A stretch of 64,000 bases of DNA from Tricholoma matsutake (GCA_026075535.2 AP026538.1:9424001-9488000); one strand, 5' to 3'; positions 44,712-57,857 are shown, numbered from the stretch's first letter. The notes: generated by a model from the letters alone, not told the origin. Numbers and translations: made by a program.

Positions 44712-45205
44712 ATGTTATCCACACTCGCTCTTTTCGTTACTGCCTTCCTCGCCCTCTTCGCCACTGCAGCACCAGCACCTTTCCCTGGTGCAACTGCCCC
44801 CGTTTCCCAGTGTAACTCAGGCCCCGTCCAGTGCTGCCAGTCCACTTATCAATCTAACTCCCCTGCTGGAGCATTCCTTTTGGGTGCGGTTGGCGTCCCT
44901 GTCCAAAGTGTAGTCACCACCGTTGGTTTCCAATGCAACCCCATATCCTCCGGTACCGCGTTGGGTGGTGCTGCAGGTACCGCTGCTAAGTGGTAAGTTG
45001 GTAATCTACTCTTCAACTTTACCGATCTTTATTTTATTTTATTTTTTTAGCTCTTCTCAACCGGTATGCTGCAACCAGGGCTACCTTCGTAAGTTGTCTA
45101 ATCGGCTGATAACCTATTCTTCATTATACCACTGTGCTGACGTCTTCGTTATTAGAGGGCCTTGTCAACAACGCCTGCATTCCTCTGAACTCCCAGGTTA
45201 TGTGA
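44712..45205 (+). CDS. Class I hydrophobin, 3 exons
   Basis: A 122-residue secreted hydrophobin. Exons: 44712-44992, 45051-45088, 45156-45205 (introns 58 and 67 nt). Signal peptide MLSTLALFVTAFLALFATAA, then Pro/Ala-rich mature start. Eight cysteines: QCNSGPVQCCQST, GFQCNP, WCSSQPVCCNQGY, NACIP. It is closely similar to its divergent neighbour (shared QCCQSTYQSN, GAFLLGAVG) with identical exon phases. Class I is inferred from the spacing between cysteines 3 and 4. Confidence 0.96.
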
Positions 45206-45892
45206 GAAGGTCTACACTTCTCTCTTAGGCTAAGGTTTGTTTCAGAGGATGGTTGTTGTTACTGGGATCGTGTTGTAGTTTGTGTCACTTGGATCGGGTC
45301 GTTCGCTATCTTCGTAATGTTTAGGTTGATAATTTGATTATGAAGACTGAATGTTGCGTAGGTAGTTTGAACATTCAAAATTCTCTCAAAGAGACCTTGG
45401 GCCTACGTGGCTACACATTCCTGTTGTGAATCTGAAGTAACTCAGTGGGAAAATTTAGAATGGCTATTTGGTTGTCGGGCTTGCCAGGTTTAAGACCTTG
45501 AAGGTTTGAAATTGAACTTGGAATCCTGTGATGACTGGTTACTTGCGTGATGTTTTAACGTGTTGCGTGTATTAACATCACTATACTTTCGCCAGACGGT
45601 TATATGCGCCTAAACTCTACTTGAACTCTACTTCAGGAAACATTACTCTACCTACACCAGGGCATGTTAAGCGGGTCGGAACGTAACGCTAGAGCACCAG
45701 TTTAAAGATTAAATCGACAACAGACTTACCACAGAGAATATTTCTCAGCACATATTTGAGAGTTCCATCAGCAGCTAGAATAATAATCTAAGTTGCCTTT
45801 AATGTGCTCCATTTGATGTGCGGCAGTCAAAAATATATCTGCTTGGCAACCCAGACAAACCACCCCAACCCCCGCGGCCATGCATATATGAA
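45206..45892. other. Intergenic, convergent 3' flanks
   Basis: 3' flanks of hydrophobin 2 (plus) and the beta-lactamase-like gene (minus). No gene or repeat recognised. Confidence 0.6.
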
Positions 45893-48224
45893 TTAGGCTC
45901 TGTCAAACCACACTTCTGCCCGTTCGCGCACAGTTTGTCCCTTTGGACTCTGGACACCTACTCCTGCTCCCCATATGCCATTGAACGCTAATCCAATACG
46001 ATGATGGTCTACGACAAGCTCGGCATATACGCCAGTGCTGGTATCCATTTGAGCGCCGGCTGTCCAATATGGCTCGGAAGTATTGCCAGTAGCCTGTTAA
46101 GCAGTAGGAGCAGTCAAGGACTCGAAGCAAGGAAATTGGAAGTAAATATACTAGGGACGTACGTAGCTCGTCAACCCGCTGACGTTGAATGTATTCCCGT
46201 TCCAGTGCGTGAGCCTGAAATGTGATGCCGCGGGACTATTCCATCCTGCTAGGAATGTAGGTATCTTGCCAGAGGGATCAACGGCGCCGGGGAGAATGGT
46301 AGACACGTTGGAAGCGAGAGCTTTACACGAACCGGAAGCCGCAGCGTTGTTAGGCGATACAAGACAAAGTTCGAAGCTTCCATAACCAAGATTGTTGTAA
46401 GTTCCAGCGACTGAAGTGAAATTCACTGAGGGCATAGAAGCGTTGGCTGGTCGGGGGGATGCCGGCGGTAGTGGAATGGACACTTCTCCTTTGTATCTGT
46501 ATTCTTCCGCTCATCAGGCAAGGCGATCAGAAAAAGGTATGCGTACCTTGCACTCCAATCCACTCTCTCCAAGCCTAAAGCATCGTCCATGAGCCGGAAT
46601 TTGATGACTTCGTGGATTACGCTGCCGAACAAATCGTCATTGGTAAGGACCGCGATGCCTAGATTGTCAAATGGTAATCGGCTAACAATGGCATTGAATC
46701 CTATTAACAAAACACATGAATAAAAAGTCAAAGTGTACCAGGAGAAATCATTCTAAACCTGGGACTGATCCGTCGTGTTCGATAATCTCTGATAATTTTA
46801 CTCAACCTGCTGGACATAGTAGAGAGAAGACTGGGTGTCATACCATGTCCGCGATACGTGCCTCGGACCTGTCCTCCACCATACACTGTTGGAGAGAGCT
46901 CAGGTAGACCACTAGTTCACACATACCCACATAATTTAAGTATGTGGTAAACAAATGTCAAAAAACTCACGATTCGCCAGAAACGACAGTAATGCCTGCA
47001 GCAGCCTTCTGAACCACGTCTGCCGGGATGATTGATTCGTTGGTACCAGGTTTGACGCCCTCAAGTAAAAGGGTTTGTAGCCAGACGGCCTAGGATTTGG
47101 GTAGTCAATGATTACTACGCAAACATAGTCCAATCCAAAAAACTCCACGAACCATATCAACCGCACTGCTTATGACACCGCCAGCTCCAGACATGACTAG
47201 CATATCCGTGTGAGATTATGAATATTCTCATAAACGATAGGCTTACTATTTCCATCTTCCCCGCCAATCGTCGACCAAAATGGCAGAGCTCTAACAGTTC
47301 CATTCCCAAGTGGATTCTCCGAGACGTTGACACCTTGCTTCGTCATGCCGTCAGCCAAATGCCCGTTCGCCTTAGCCGTGTCATAAGAATATGTGGTCGA
47401 CGACAACCCAAGAGGATCGAATATGTGCTCTTTGACATATCGTGCAAAAGGCGTCTTTGATGGTAGCAATATCGGCTGTAAGGATGACAGGAGCGTGTAC
47501 ATGTTATTATTATATTGAAACACGTCGCGGAATTCCGCAGAAGGACGTTGATACTTGAGCTTCTTGATCTGAAGGCGGAGGACAAGAGAGTCGATGTAAG
47601 CCAGCTTTTAGGACGAAAGTGCTTACGATACTGAAAATGTCATCGGACCATTTGTAACTAGCATCGTGGCGGGGCAAGCCTGTTCGATGACTCATGGCGT
47701 CAGTTATCGTGGCTTGCTTGGCCGCGACCGGGTCTTGTAAATCCCAACCAGGAACGATAGAGGCAAATTTGGACGTCCAAGACAAACGAGGGGTGAGCGT
47801 TTCGTTATGAATCAACAATCCTGTAGCGAAGACAGTGAAAAGCTGAACAACAAGTCGATTATGATCTCGCATTCCACAACAGTATGAAGGAAGATAGCCT
47901 GACCTTTGAGTTGGAACCGACGGGAAAGAGCGTATTCTCGGTGACTTTGCTGCCGTTTGCTGTGGCGATACCATATCCTTTCGTCTCGACACTCCACGCT
48001 CCTTGGTCATCCATTCTAACTACAGCAACCGCCGCTCCACCAGGCGAGTTGAAATCCGTAAGTACTTGATGGATGAAGGCATCCGTCTCATCATTGAGCA
48101 AGACTTTACGTGTCCCTTGTGCGGATGTGACTGAGGACACATACAGCAAATAGATAGGCAAGAGGGTGAGGACTCTGAGAGATCGGAAACGCATGGAGGT
48201 ACTAGATACATTTGTTGCAGACAT
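45893..48224 (-). CDS. Secreted beta-lactamase/transpeptidase-like hydrolase, 10 exons
   Basis: A 602-residue serine hydrolase of the beta-lactamase (AmpC/esterase) fold. Exons: 48224-47904, 47842-47627, 47568-47247, 47196-47153, 47089-46971, 46911-46844, 46788-46759, 46700-46547, 46496-46163, 46093-45893; introns 50-69 nt; all phases join. The catalytic SxxK is VGSNSK at the first exon end; the second motif YxN is FQYNNNMY. A signal peptide (MRFRSLRVLTLLPIYLLYVSS) suggests the ATG at 48194 may be the true start, ten codons downstream. N-glycosylation sequons are frequent (NGS, NGT, NVS). The C-terminal beta domain (VAGTYNNLGYG, THWNGNTFNVSG) is typical of the fungal family. Substrate unknown. 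Confidence 0.92.
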
Positions 48225-50571
48225 CCGCTTTTTATAGGTGAACTTGCCTCAACACTCGAAAGATAGAAACTAACTACGGCCGACGATAACGCAGGCAAAT
48301 GGTCAGCGCTGCCATAGCTGTCAATTTGAGGACGTAGTTTGATGCGGCTGCGGCTCTCCATCGAACTGCAAAGCATGGGACGTTGTCACCTGAAGACTGC
48401 GGCGAGGATGTAGTATTCTCAAGACAGATATGGCAGAGCCAAAGTTCATTTACAGTATGGCAGGGGAAGTAAAGCTGCGATAGCCTAGCATCACACTGGT
48501 CCCAATGGAGAAGATCCTTTCAGTACGAAGCCTTCCAAACGAAGAAGGAGAATTGCTGAGCGCTGATGATCCGAGTACTGAAGTAATAACGTAGACGGGC
48601 CAAGCAAGCTTGGCAGGGGTGGTCAGTAGTGGCTAGTTTCTGGTAATCGAAATGCAGACAGTGAGACTTACATTAATATTCGCGTGTATAATCATGTGAT
48701 TCAACGCGTCGCGCCTGTCAACAACCGTCAACACGTAGAAAGCGACCAATCGGTGAACAACATGAACTACAGAACATGGTCAGTAGACTTCTAGGTGGAT
48801 TCGTCAACTCCCTGTTTAAATCGGGGTCAGGCCGCTGAGGCACCCTAACCTTTTTTTGAACATGTTAATCTGTTTCCAACAGAGTCGAACGCCGGTAGGA
48901 GTCTGCAGTAATAACCAAGTAATAGCACTGCTACAGTACACACAAAAAAGCAGAAGCCCGCACCTATAGACGCCATGAACAGCATTCTCGTCCAGATCCC
49001 GTTTCAGATGACAACAGTTTGGGATGTCTGGAAGTCACGCGAAAACAAGTCGTGCAATCTCACATCAAGTAGACAGGACGACCTAAGCTGACTGATTCTA
49101 TAGTCATTCTACGACTTTCACGGACAGCAAATGGTGCTTGAAATAGTGGGTAATCACCTGATTATAGCTTAGAGCTTAATGACATGACGGAGGTAAATAG
49201 TCTGAGTCACGGCGAGAACTCGCCCCGAAGTTCGACGTAAATGATACCGGTCGATGTCAAGCATATGGAAAGGAACAATCACTTCCCTCCGGGAAAAGTC
49301 CCGGTTCCCAGACAGAAACCAGCGCAGATCTCCCCGGTAGTGACCCCACAAGTGCACGGAAGAAAGAACCGAGACGCCATACCGCAGTCCGCAGTATCGA
49401 CCGCCTGGCAGGATTCCGAGTGACAAGGATGAGAACGAGAACGCGAGGAACGCTTCTGCGAGGGCTAAGATTCGACGGAATTGGAGGGTGACAGTTTGAG
49501 CCTTTAGCTTGAACCTTGAACCTTTGAAGGGCGGCCAAAATTGGTTGGAAGGATATCGACAGTGCTTGAGGTAATGGAGTTGGTTGTACAGCATAATACT
49601 TAGCGGTTTAATGTTACTCGTAACAAGGGCGAGGGGTTGGTCCCTTCACGCGACATGTCAAGTATTCCGGTTCGATTCTAGGTCAGGCCTATTGTTAGAA
49701 AGTTTTGGCACCAGCGGCAGCTCAGTGTTTGCCAATGGAAAGGTCTTATATTTTACATCGACAACGGAATCGGATGAGAAAGCAAAATTGCACCCCCGCA
49801 TATAAAGCCTGGTAGCACAACAGTTCTAGAGACCATGTGAGACGTATTTTGGGCGTGTATCGGCGATTTTCCTATTCGAACTGGGGTCTGACAAGCCTGG
49901 TCAGGCTCATGGCAACGCGATCCTGATGAGAGGATTCTTCAACATAGTCAAACACGATAGTCGGAAGGACCCTGCGGAAACCATGTATTAAGATGCTTCG
50001 CGAACAACCGTGGTCAACGCGGATAAAATGGCCGAGGCATATTCGTACTCCACTTATTTATCAAGGTCGTCTTCGCCTGCAATTTTCATATATGTATGGT
50101 GTATGAAGCAGTTTGATCACTGATACCGATTACTGTATGACTCAGGTTCAAAGAGACACAGGAAAATGAGGACTCACTACTCACTGTGTAAATGGCTTTT
50201 CCCTCGTGTGTTGTCCAATCGCGTTGTCAATGTTACTAGTAGCCGTGTAGCGATAGCGCCCATTCCCCTGCCAGCGTTACCTGGTAATGATTCTCCATTT
50301 TTCTGGTGCACGACCGCCGTAATAAGTTGAGGTAAAGCTGGCGTGCATTTACGTTGCAAATAAATGTGTCAAATGGGACATCGAACTTCGAGCCTCGAGG
50401 TGACTTGCAATACGTATACTTACTAGTACGCAGAAATCATTTCGGAACCGGGACCGAGGCGCCACACGACCGGCTATTCCCGGAGCGGCGCCTGAAGATT
50501 TTGTTCCTTGCGGACCTCAGCTTGGGGATATTATCTTCGTCCAATCCTTTCATCTTCCCCGCCCCTCAGAA
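48225..50571. other. Intergenic; possible decayed minus-strand gene
   Basis: Mostly unassigned. A 141-codon minus frame at 49169-49594 has a hydrophobic centre (ALAEAFLAFSFSSLSLGILPGG), and a membrane-like segment occurs at about 48990-48910 (MLFMASIGAGFCFFVCTVAV). They could be exons of a lost membrane-protein gene, but no consistent splice model was found. The right end should contain the NAP1 promoter. Confidence 0.4.
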
Positions 50572-52092
50572 ATGTCGTCCAACGTACCGATTTCCACGTC
50601 GAACATTGCGGCGCCAACACCCCAAAATACACCCTTGTCACAGGCCCCAATTGCTCACGGTTTATCACGGCCAACAGTCCCAGATATATCCGAAGATAAC
50701 GAGCAGCAAGATGGCAGTGAAGACGCAGAGGCAGGTGGCGAGCTCGCGGGTCTCGAACACCATATGCTGGGGATGGTACACGGCAAGCTCTCTGATCTCA
50801 TCGGCAAGAGCTCGGGATACATAGAGAGCCTCCCCATCGAGGTCAAGCTGAGCGTCGAAGCGTTGAAAGGTGTGCAGGTCAAGCAGAACGAGCTGCACAA
50901 CAAGTACAAGCACGAATGTCTAGAGCTCGAGAAGAAGGTATCCATTACACTTTATCGTCATAATCCTTCAAATTTTCCTTTTTCTATCTAGTACCTTGAA
51001 CTGCACAAGCCGCTTTACCAACGCCGGCACGCAATCATTAGTGGATCTGCTGCGCCTACGATGGAGGAGATCGAGGCGGGCGAACAAGCTTCCATCAAGG
51101 ACAATGAGGATTACACCCCCCTCGCAAAAGACAACGCGCCTTCCGCAACAGGCATCCCCGAATTTTGGCTCACTGCGTTGCGCAATCACGTCGGGCTGAA
51201 TGAGCTCATCACCGACCGCGATGCTGCTGCTCTCAAGCATTTGCTTGATATCCGGATCGCTTATGTCGACACCGCGGGCAAGCCCGGATTCAAACTGATC
51301 TTCGTGTTTGGCCCCAACGAGTTCTTCGAGAATGACTTGTTGGAGAAGACGTACCTCTCCCAGGAGGAGGTCGGCTACTCGGGCGATTTTGTGTATGATC
51401 GGGCGATCGGCACGGAGATCAAGTGGAAGGAGGAGAAGGACCTTACGAAAGAGTTTGAAATTAAGAAGCAGAGGAATAAGAGTAAACATAGTCCCCTTCT
51501 CAGTCTGATCTGGCTGTTCTTACATGATCCTTCGCAGACACGAACCGTACTCGTCTCGTAAGGAAGGCGCGGCCGACTGAGTCATTCTTCAACTTTTTTA
51601 GTCCACCCATCCCCCCTGCGGAAGGCGCCCTCGAGAACGGGGATATTGACGAGGAAGAGCTTGAAGAGCTTGAAGACAAACTCGAAATGGATTATCAAAT
51701 CGGGGAGGACTTTAAGGAGAAGGTGTTTATCTAAATCGATCACGAACAGACGTTCAACCATACTAAAACTCGTTCGTTACAGATCATACCCCGCGCAGTT
51801 GACTACTTCACGGGCAAGGCTCTCGATTACGAGACCTTTGATGACGACGAGGAAGATTTCGAGGATGACGATGATGACGATGACGATGGAAATTTTGACG
51901 ATGTACGTTGCCGTTTTTTCTTTACATTTGCATTCCCCGAATTACTCACCTTTTCTACGGTGACAGGACTCGGATTCGGACGCCGCACCGCCTACCCGCC
52001 GCCGAGGGCCTCCAAAAGGCCGCGGGGGCGGATCCGGTTCTGGCGCTGCGGCCCAGGGCAGCGTCAACGCGGAGGAATGCAAGACCCAGTGA
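50572..52092 (+). CDS. NAP1: Nucleosome assembly protein 1 (histone chaperone), 5 exons
   Basis: A 428-residue NAP-family chaperone that binds H2A-H2B and shuttles between cytoplasm and nucleus. Exons: 50572-50937, 50992-51481, 51538-51722, 51783-51902, 51967-52092; introns 54-64 nt, phases consistent. The long helical dimerisation region is followed by the NAP fold: YLELHKPLYQRRHAII, GIPEFWLTALRNH, FKLIFVFGPNEFFEN, FFNFFSPP. The C-terminus has the expected acidic tail (FDDDEEDFEDDDDDDDDG) followed by a Gly/Arg patch. No irregularities. Confidence 0.96.
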
Positions 52093-52510
52093 TTGGCGTT
52101 AATCCTAGCTGGTTGAATGGTGATTTGATCTCCCTACCTAATCCATGCTGCATTTATCGCATACCTAAATCTGTGTTAAACCCATTCATTTCATAAATAT
52201 TGCACGCTCTGGTCATTTAATTTCTTGCGTCTACTGTTTTGCATTTGCGTTATCTTCTGCCCTTCCCTCCGTTCCTTGACGAAACTTCTGTTGATAATCT
52301 ATATCCTGGTCTTGGTCTTGCTTCTGCTCCGGTTCTCCGACAATCTACGTTTTATGCTCATAGTACGCATAGCTATCACCTTGTCGCTGGCCCTTCACCC
52401 ACCTTCATTTCTAACCTGGGTGAGGCCAGAAATCAGAAGCCAAAATCCTGCAGAGGATCCCATAGGAACCGTGGGACTGCTGCTATTATTGAAGACGATA
52501 AACTCGACTA

Positions 52511-54096
52511 CTACCTACCTAGTGGTATTCGATTGTGCATTTCTTTCACGACCCTCGAGTGTAACCTAATCAGAAAGTCTCTTTTCCTCTGACGTTCCGG
52601 TTTAGGATTAACCAGGCGGTTAACCAGGCGGTCGACCTTGGCTCGTATCGCCTTTATCTCCCTACGGTTATCTGAGAGCCACTTGTCAAACTTTTCGCTG
52701 ATTGGTGACGGAAGAACGGTAGTGTCACGGAGAAGTAGGTCCTGGATGGAGAGTGGTAGGGGATTTTCATCGAAGAAATGTAGGACCTCTTTGAAGAATT
52801 TGATCGTATCTCCCAACGCGGCCCAGAAGGCGTTGATCTCCGGATTATTATCCGCCCCACGAGATCTTCGGAACAGGGCAATAATTTGACCTTTCGAACC
52901 CAAGTTGTTCCATAGTTGCATTATGTCGATCTTCTCGCCCGTAAGTGCCTGCAGATTCTTCAGCTCGTTATAAAGACGAACGAGATTTGGAACTGTGTTC
53001 CCAAGATCCGTTTGTAATTCCGACATCTTGGCTTGATCTCCTTCAAGCCTAGCTTTTTTAAGTCGCTCCTGCAGGCTGTCCACGAACGCCTGTAACCCCT
53101 GAGTCGGTTCCAGCAGGCCGGAACCGAGGGTGATACCCGCGCTAGTGGCGGGCAGAGCTTTCTTCTGCTCGACTGTTTCCAGCTGTATATCCAAAGCCGA
53201 AGGGCAGTTGTTACAAATTTGTCGTATAATCTGATGCGCTGACTCGACTGTGTTGTCGTGACGAACCATGGTGGCATGACCATCTATAAAGAGTTTGAAG
53301 AATTTCACATTGTCTAGGAGTTGTCGTTCACGGTTCTCCTCTACCAAAGTGGGTGGTTTACTCCACATGTTTGTGACGATCACCGTGTTGCGAAGACAAT
53401 TACTGCCGCAAAGGTCCCTAAACATGCTGAGTGTCCGGATAGAAACACCCCCCATACGAACATCGGTAATACGTTGAAGGTATATCATACCATGGAGTAG
53501 TGTTCCTGAATTATATCTGTCGTCGAAAGTTAACCTGGCATGGAATTTTCGAAAACATTGAGGCACAACTTACTGAACCTCCAGGAAGTCCTTAATGGAC
53601 TTTAAAATTTCGACTTCGCTCCGGTCAGTATCGTCAAAACCAGGAGTATCAATGAGGCAGATTCGCCGACCCTCGAAGTCAAATTTGGGTGCCTCCTGCA
53701 CTCTTCGAGTGCAAGAGTCCAATGATTCCGAAGTCAGGAGGGTGGAATCACTAGCAATATTGATGAACTGCCCCGAAAATGAATCGAAGGCTCTGCTTAA
53801 TTCGTAAATATGCTCGCACCGTCGATTTCCCGCTCCCAGTGAGACCTATGACACTATTTTCTCGCAAATAAGCCTGAGAGACGCGATGGTCGCAAGACTG
53901 ACATACTTACAGAATGAAAACCTTTTGGAAAAATACATAGGCAACATCAACGACAGTCAGATGCGAGAAAAAATTGCCCGAACCGTATCGTCACCACTGC
54001 TCGAGCAAATGTTTGCGAGGCCTTGCTAATAGTGTAAGGTAAAGGTACATACCGAGGCGCATATGCAGGAGGCACGTCTACTTCAAATTCAGACAT
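52511..54096 (-). CDS. P-loop GTPase-like protein A, 5 exons
   Basis: A 430-residue G-domain protein related to AIG1/septin-like GTPases. Exons: 54096-54049, 53921-53911 (11-nt microexon), 53853-53820, 53767-53574, 53516-52511. Seen: P-loop GLTGSGKST, switch II DTPGFDDTDRSE, a conserved block VRMGGVSIRTL, and VTNMW in the position of the G4 base-recognition motif (degenerate). The C-terminal half is helical/coiled coil. Exons 2-4 match the paralogue at 55160 in length and phase. The exon 1 donor is uncertain: GTACCT keeps frame, the stronger GTATGT nine bases earlier does not. Function unknown. Confidence 0.85.
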
Positions 54097-55159
54097 GAAA
54101 GTGTGCTCAATCGTGGCTGTTGCAATCTGCAAACCTAGCAAAGAAAGGAATAGCACGAGGAAAAGTCGATGCCAGAAATGGGAGGTATTGTATCGAGTAA
54201 GAGGTATATATTACTTTCCTAGAGGTTACTTCGAGGGTTGCCTTGTGAAATTTGGATGCGATAACCCGAAATACAATAGGCGCTAGCGCCTCAATGCAAA
54301 CTCATTTCCGAGTCCGTCACGTTTCGAAGATCTAGCCTATAGCTCAGATGCCAGATGCAAAACTGTCCAGCTTCGTCTGCGTGAACATTGACAGACTCCG
54401 TATGGGGGGAGCGATTGCCGCTGAACTTTCGCCAGACATGTTGCAACCACGAGTTGCAGAAAACTTGGATGTACGCCAGCTGCAGTGTATTGAAGTCCAA
54501 GGAAGATCGCGGCCACCCTCCAAAGATTCGGAACCGTTCATACCTCTGGGTGAAAGCTCTTGAAACCATCTCTCTTGTTGTCCAATTTGTTATGTTCAAC
54601 GCTGGCAAAAGTCGAGTGGAGTTCCGATTCGGATGTAATAGTTGCCTGAAGTGTTCAATGCACCTGTCAGTGTGACATCAAACTTGCCGCCTGGCTGCCA
54701 CGTCCGTTAACCTTTAAGAACTTTCCACAACACGAGTCCGACACTGCCGTTATATATGATGGAAACATGAAGTCTCTCATTTTAGGTGGCTCGAAACTAG
54801 GAGAATTTTTTCCAAATTAACCTACCTGGCTAATCTGTACCTACCTATAGGCTATTGCCCCATGGCTGGTGTTCAGAGTACACACTATACGACTCATTGA
54901 TGCTAAGTACTGTCAGACGGCACGCCAGTTCCAATTAGCGCCTTCCCAACACCACGCTGACGATCCAGTGTACGAACCTTGAACCGAGCACGATGCCTCC
55001 ACGACCCACGTACACACGGCCACCAATCTCCACAACGTTCATCTCCCACGTGAAACGTGTAGCCTCAAGGCATATTCAGCAGTAGCGCTCATATGATATA
55101 TACCTTCCAACAAATTGGACTGTACCGATTTCTTAAGGACTGCTACGAAACCATCATCC
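54097..55159. other. Intergenic between divergent GTPase genes
   Basis: 1.06 kb holding both promoters. No gene is recognised here; short frames on either strand lack domains. Confidence 0.55.
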
Positions 55160-56706
55160 ATGACTGATCAATCACGTTCCCAACGTAATTATGCACTTCA
55201 GCCCGAACCCAACTCCTCCAATGATTCACGGGAATCACCAAAACCGGTATGATCGATCCCACTCTCCCATTTTATTTGTTGTTGATGGTCCCCGCGCTGA
55301 AATCCTTTTCTGGGACTAGATTTTTGTCGCGTACGCATTGATTTGCTGATCTCGTGTCGCATGATTACTCAAGATTTACAGTGTTATGGGCGCCACCGGG
55401 AGTGGCAAATCGTCCGTATGGAATTGGTTCTCGTTCAAACTCAGTACAAAACTGAATTCTACCTAGTTTATAAATCTTGTTGGAGGGTTGAACCTTGCCA
55501 CTTCAGACCTGTTAGGTTCCTGCACTCAGGACGTTCAGGCAGCCCCTGAATTCCAACTTGATGGTCGTAAAATCACGCTCATCGACACTCCTGGATTTGA
55601 CGATACCGATCGAAGCGAGGTCCATATTTTGCAGCTCATTGCGGGCTTTCTTGCAGATCAGTAAGTGAACTTTTGATATGCTGGCGTTCTAGAAGATTCC
55701 AATTCTAAATGACAGGTATCGGAACGGCATCAAGCTCAACGGTATCATATATCTTCATCGTATCTCCGATATCAGAATGGGCGGTGTATCCATCCGGACT
55801 CTCAAAGTATTTAGGGAGCTTTGTGGCAGTAATTTTCTCAAGAATGTCACGATCGTCACAAACAGGTGGAGTAGAGGGATTTCCGTGGAGGAACAGAAGC
55901 GCGAACAACAACTGCGAGACGATGAGAGGTTTTTCAAACCCTTTTTGGATGGTCAAGCCACCATGCGTCGTCACGACAACACCGCTGAGTCCGCTCGCAC
56001 GATTATTCGCGAGATCTGCAACAAGGAGCCCGTGCTGCTTGATATCCAACTGGAGATAGTTGATCAAAGCAAACTGCTTCGAGACACCAGTGCTGGCAAA
56101 GCACTCAATAGAGCACTGGAGGAATTGGTGCGAGGGTTGGGCAGTGAGGCACAGAACCTGAGGGATGGGGTTGATGAAGCTGTGCGACAGGGGGATGGGA
56201 GTACGAAGGCGGAGCTGGAAAGCGTGCTTCGCCAATCCGAGGCTCAACTTACTCGTATACAGAACGAGGTTAAGAACCTCCAAGCCAGGAGAGCTGATGA
56301 AGTTGACGCCGGAAGGCGATGGAGACGAATGAGTCAAGGGGTGAAGATAGCTACGCTGTTTAGAAGATCTCAGGGCGCGATGGAGACTTCAGAGGTCGAC
56401 AACTTTTGGCTCGCTCTGGGTGATACGATCAAATTAGTCAAGGAAGTTCGAACTATCTTCGACGAACATCCTATGCCACTTACTCTTCGAAGGCAATTAC
56501 TCGAAGACAACTATGGGAATCCGCCGGACCTCGAAAGATGGGTTCGACGTAATCGCGACGCAGTGACAGAGATGGAAACTCTGGTAGAGACAGCAATTCG
56601 CACCAGTGCCTCTGGGAAACCAAAGCGCCAGGTACGCCTGTGGAGAGTGTTGGTTCGGAGATTCACTATGGCCCACAATGTGGGTCGCGTACCCCAAGCA
56701 ACCTAG
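55160..56706 (+). CDS. P-loop GTPase-like protein B, 5 exons
   Basis: A 438-residue paralogue of the minus-strand gene at 52511-54096. Exons: 55160-55246, 55320-55330 (11 nt), 55382-55415, 55467-55660, 55716-56706; introns 51-73 nt. P-loop MGATGSGKSS, switch II DTPGFDDTDRSE, RMGGVSIRTLKVF, and VTNRW at the G4 position. The C-terminal region has long charged helices (EELVRGLGSEAQNLRD, RIQNEVKNLQARR) that may oligomerise. N-terminal residues before the microexon differ from paralogue A. No transmembrane segment or signal peptide is evident. This family is expanded in agaricomycetes as far as is known; its role is not established. Confidence 0.9.
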
Positions 56707-57580
56707 TCGTCCAGTCTTTAGTTATGACACCGAACTACAAATGACAGCTGTAAGCCTGGCCGCAAGCTCGACCCAGTCTTACCTGTTTCTGGACTTATGG
56801 CTTCATAAGTCACCATAAACTACAAACTGACTAGTACCAGTTACATCTAAACCCTATTCTCGTTTCGTATGGCATTGACTTGGCATTGACAATGGACAAG
56901 TAACGATCGCCGGGCGCGTAAGACTTAGATAGTCGTGGACCGACGACTTGTTTTTTTTTTTTTTTTTTTTTTTGGTGGAGCGTTTCCCACGATGGGGAAG
57001 CATCTAACAACGTTACAGTCCCGTTGCCCGCTAGGGGTTCCGGGGAGTTAAAACCCCGGAGTAGCATAGGGAGTGTATATACCGCGAGGAAATGCATTTA
57101 CGCACAAAGTGTGGGGCTCAACCGGTCTAAACGGGACGATGTGGTTTAACCCACGCCTTCTCGTATCGACCAGCTCCTACCCACTAAAACCCCGCTTACC
57201 TCTCTTTTTTCCAAATCTCGGGTTTCTAAACCGCATGTTTCTACAAGTTTCCATGTGTTGATTACGGTTTTGATTTTGAGGCTCTTTTTTCCAAATCTCG
57301 GGTTTGTCATGCGGCAGTCAATTTCGAGGCGATTGTCCATCATCTTATACCATCGGTTCCTTACTTCTTCGGGTGTGAGGGGATTGTTTTCATTTCTTAT
57401 TACACTCTCACATCGAACTTTCCAGATTAAGTGTGCAGACTCGGATATAAGGATTCTCCATAGACGTTCGGCGCCTGGGATGCGTTTCCCATCATTTATT
57501 CTAAATTTGGTAAGAGCGCAACATTACGAGTCCGAGGTACGAGGACTCGTCTTTTTAACTCGACCAACCACCCAGCAAAA
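56707..57580. other. Intergenic with T23 tract and short direct repeats
   Basis: A T23 run (56951-56973) followed by GC-richer sequence with a hairpin (CCGGGGAGTTAAAACCCCGG, 57039-57058) resembles a retroposed, minus-strand polyadenylated SINE-like insert. A 24-bp direct repeat occurs at 57201-57225 and 57281-57305. No gene recognised. Confidence 0.5.
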
Positions 57581-57838
57581 TGTTGGAGCAGACTATATAT
57601 GCTGCACAGTGGAAGAGACAACATGTTCCTTACAACCTACCTGGGGTTTACTTAGACTTACAGCTAGGGTTAGCAGAGGTAAGAACACTATATTCCTACT
57701 ATAGTACAGGTTCTCCTTATATACATAATAGTAAGGATATCACATGACTCCAGAGGAATATGCATATGAAACATGTATCAATATTGGTAATTAATGTGGG
57801 AGAATATGCACATGCAACAATATTGGTAATTAATTTCA
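57581..57838 (-). repeat. 3' LTR of Copia-1
   Basis: 258 bp; on the minus strand TGAAATTAATTACC to TGCTCCAACA. It differs from the 5' LTR only at 57624 (T here, C at 63035, followed by G). Confidence 0.96.
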
Positions 57839-57857
57839 AAACCCCCCCTCAAACTGT
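57839..57857 (-). promoter_or_regulatory. Polypurine tract of Copia-1
   Basis: Minus-strand CAGTTTGAGGGGGGGTTT directly before the 3' LTR. Confidence 0.8.

Noticed and set aside
48377..50571. A membrane-protein gene on the minus strand
   Set aside because: Hydrophobic frames exist but no consistent start, splice sites or recognised family; reported only as unassigned sequence.
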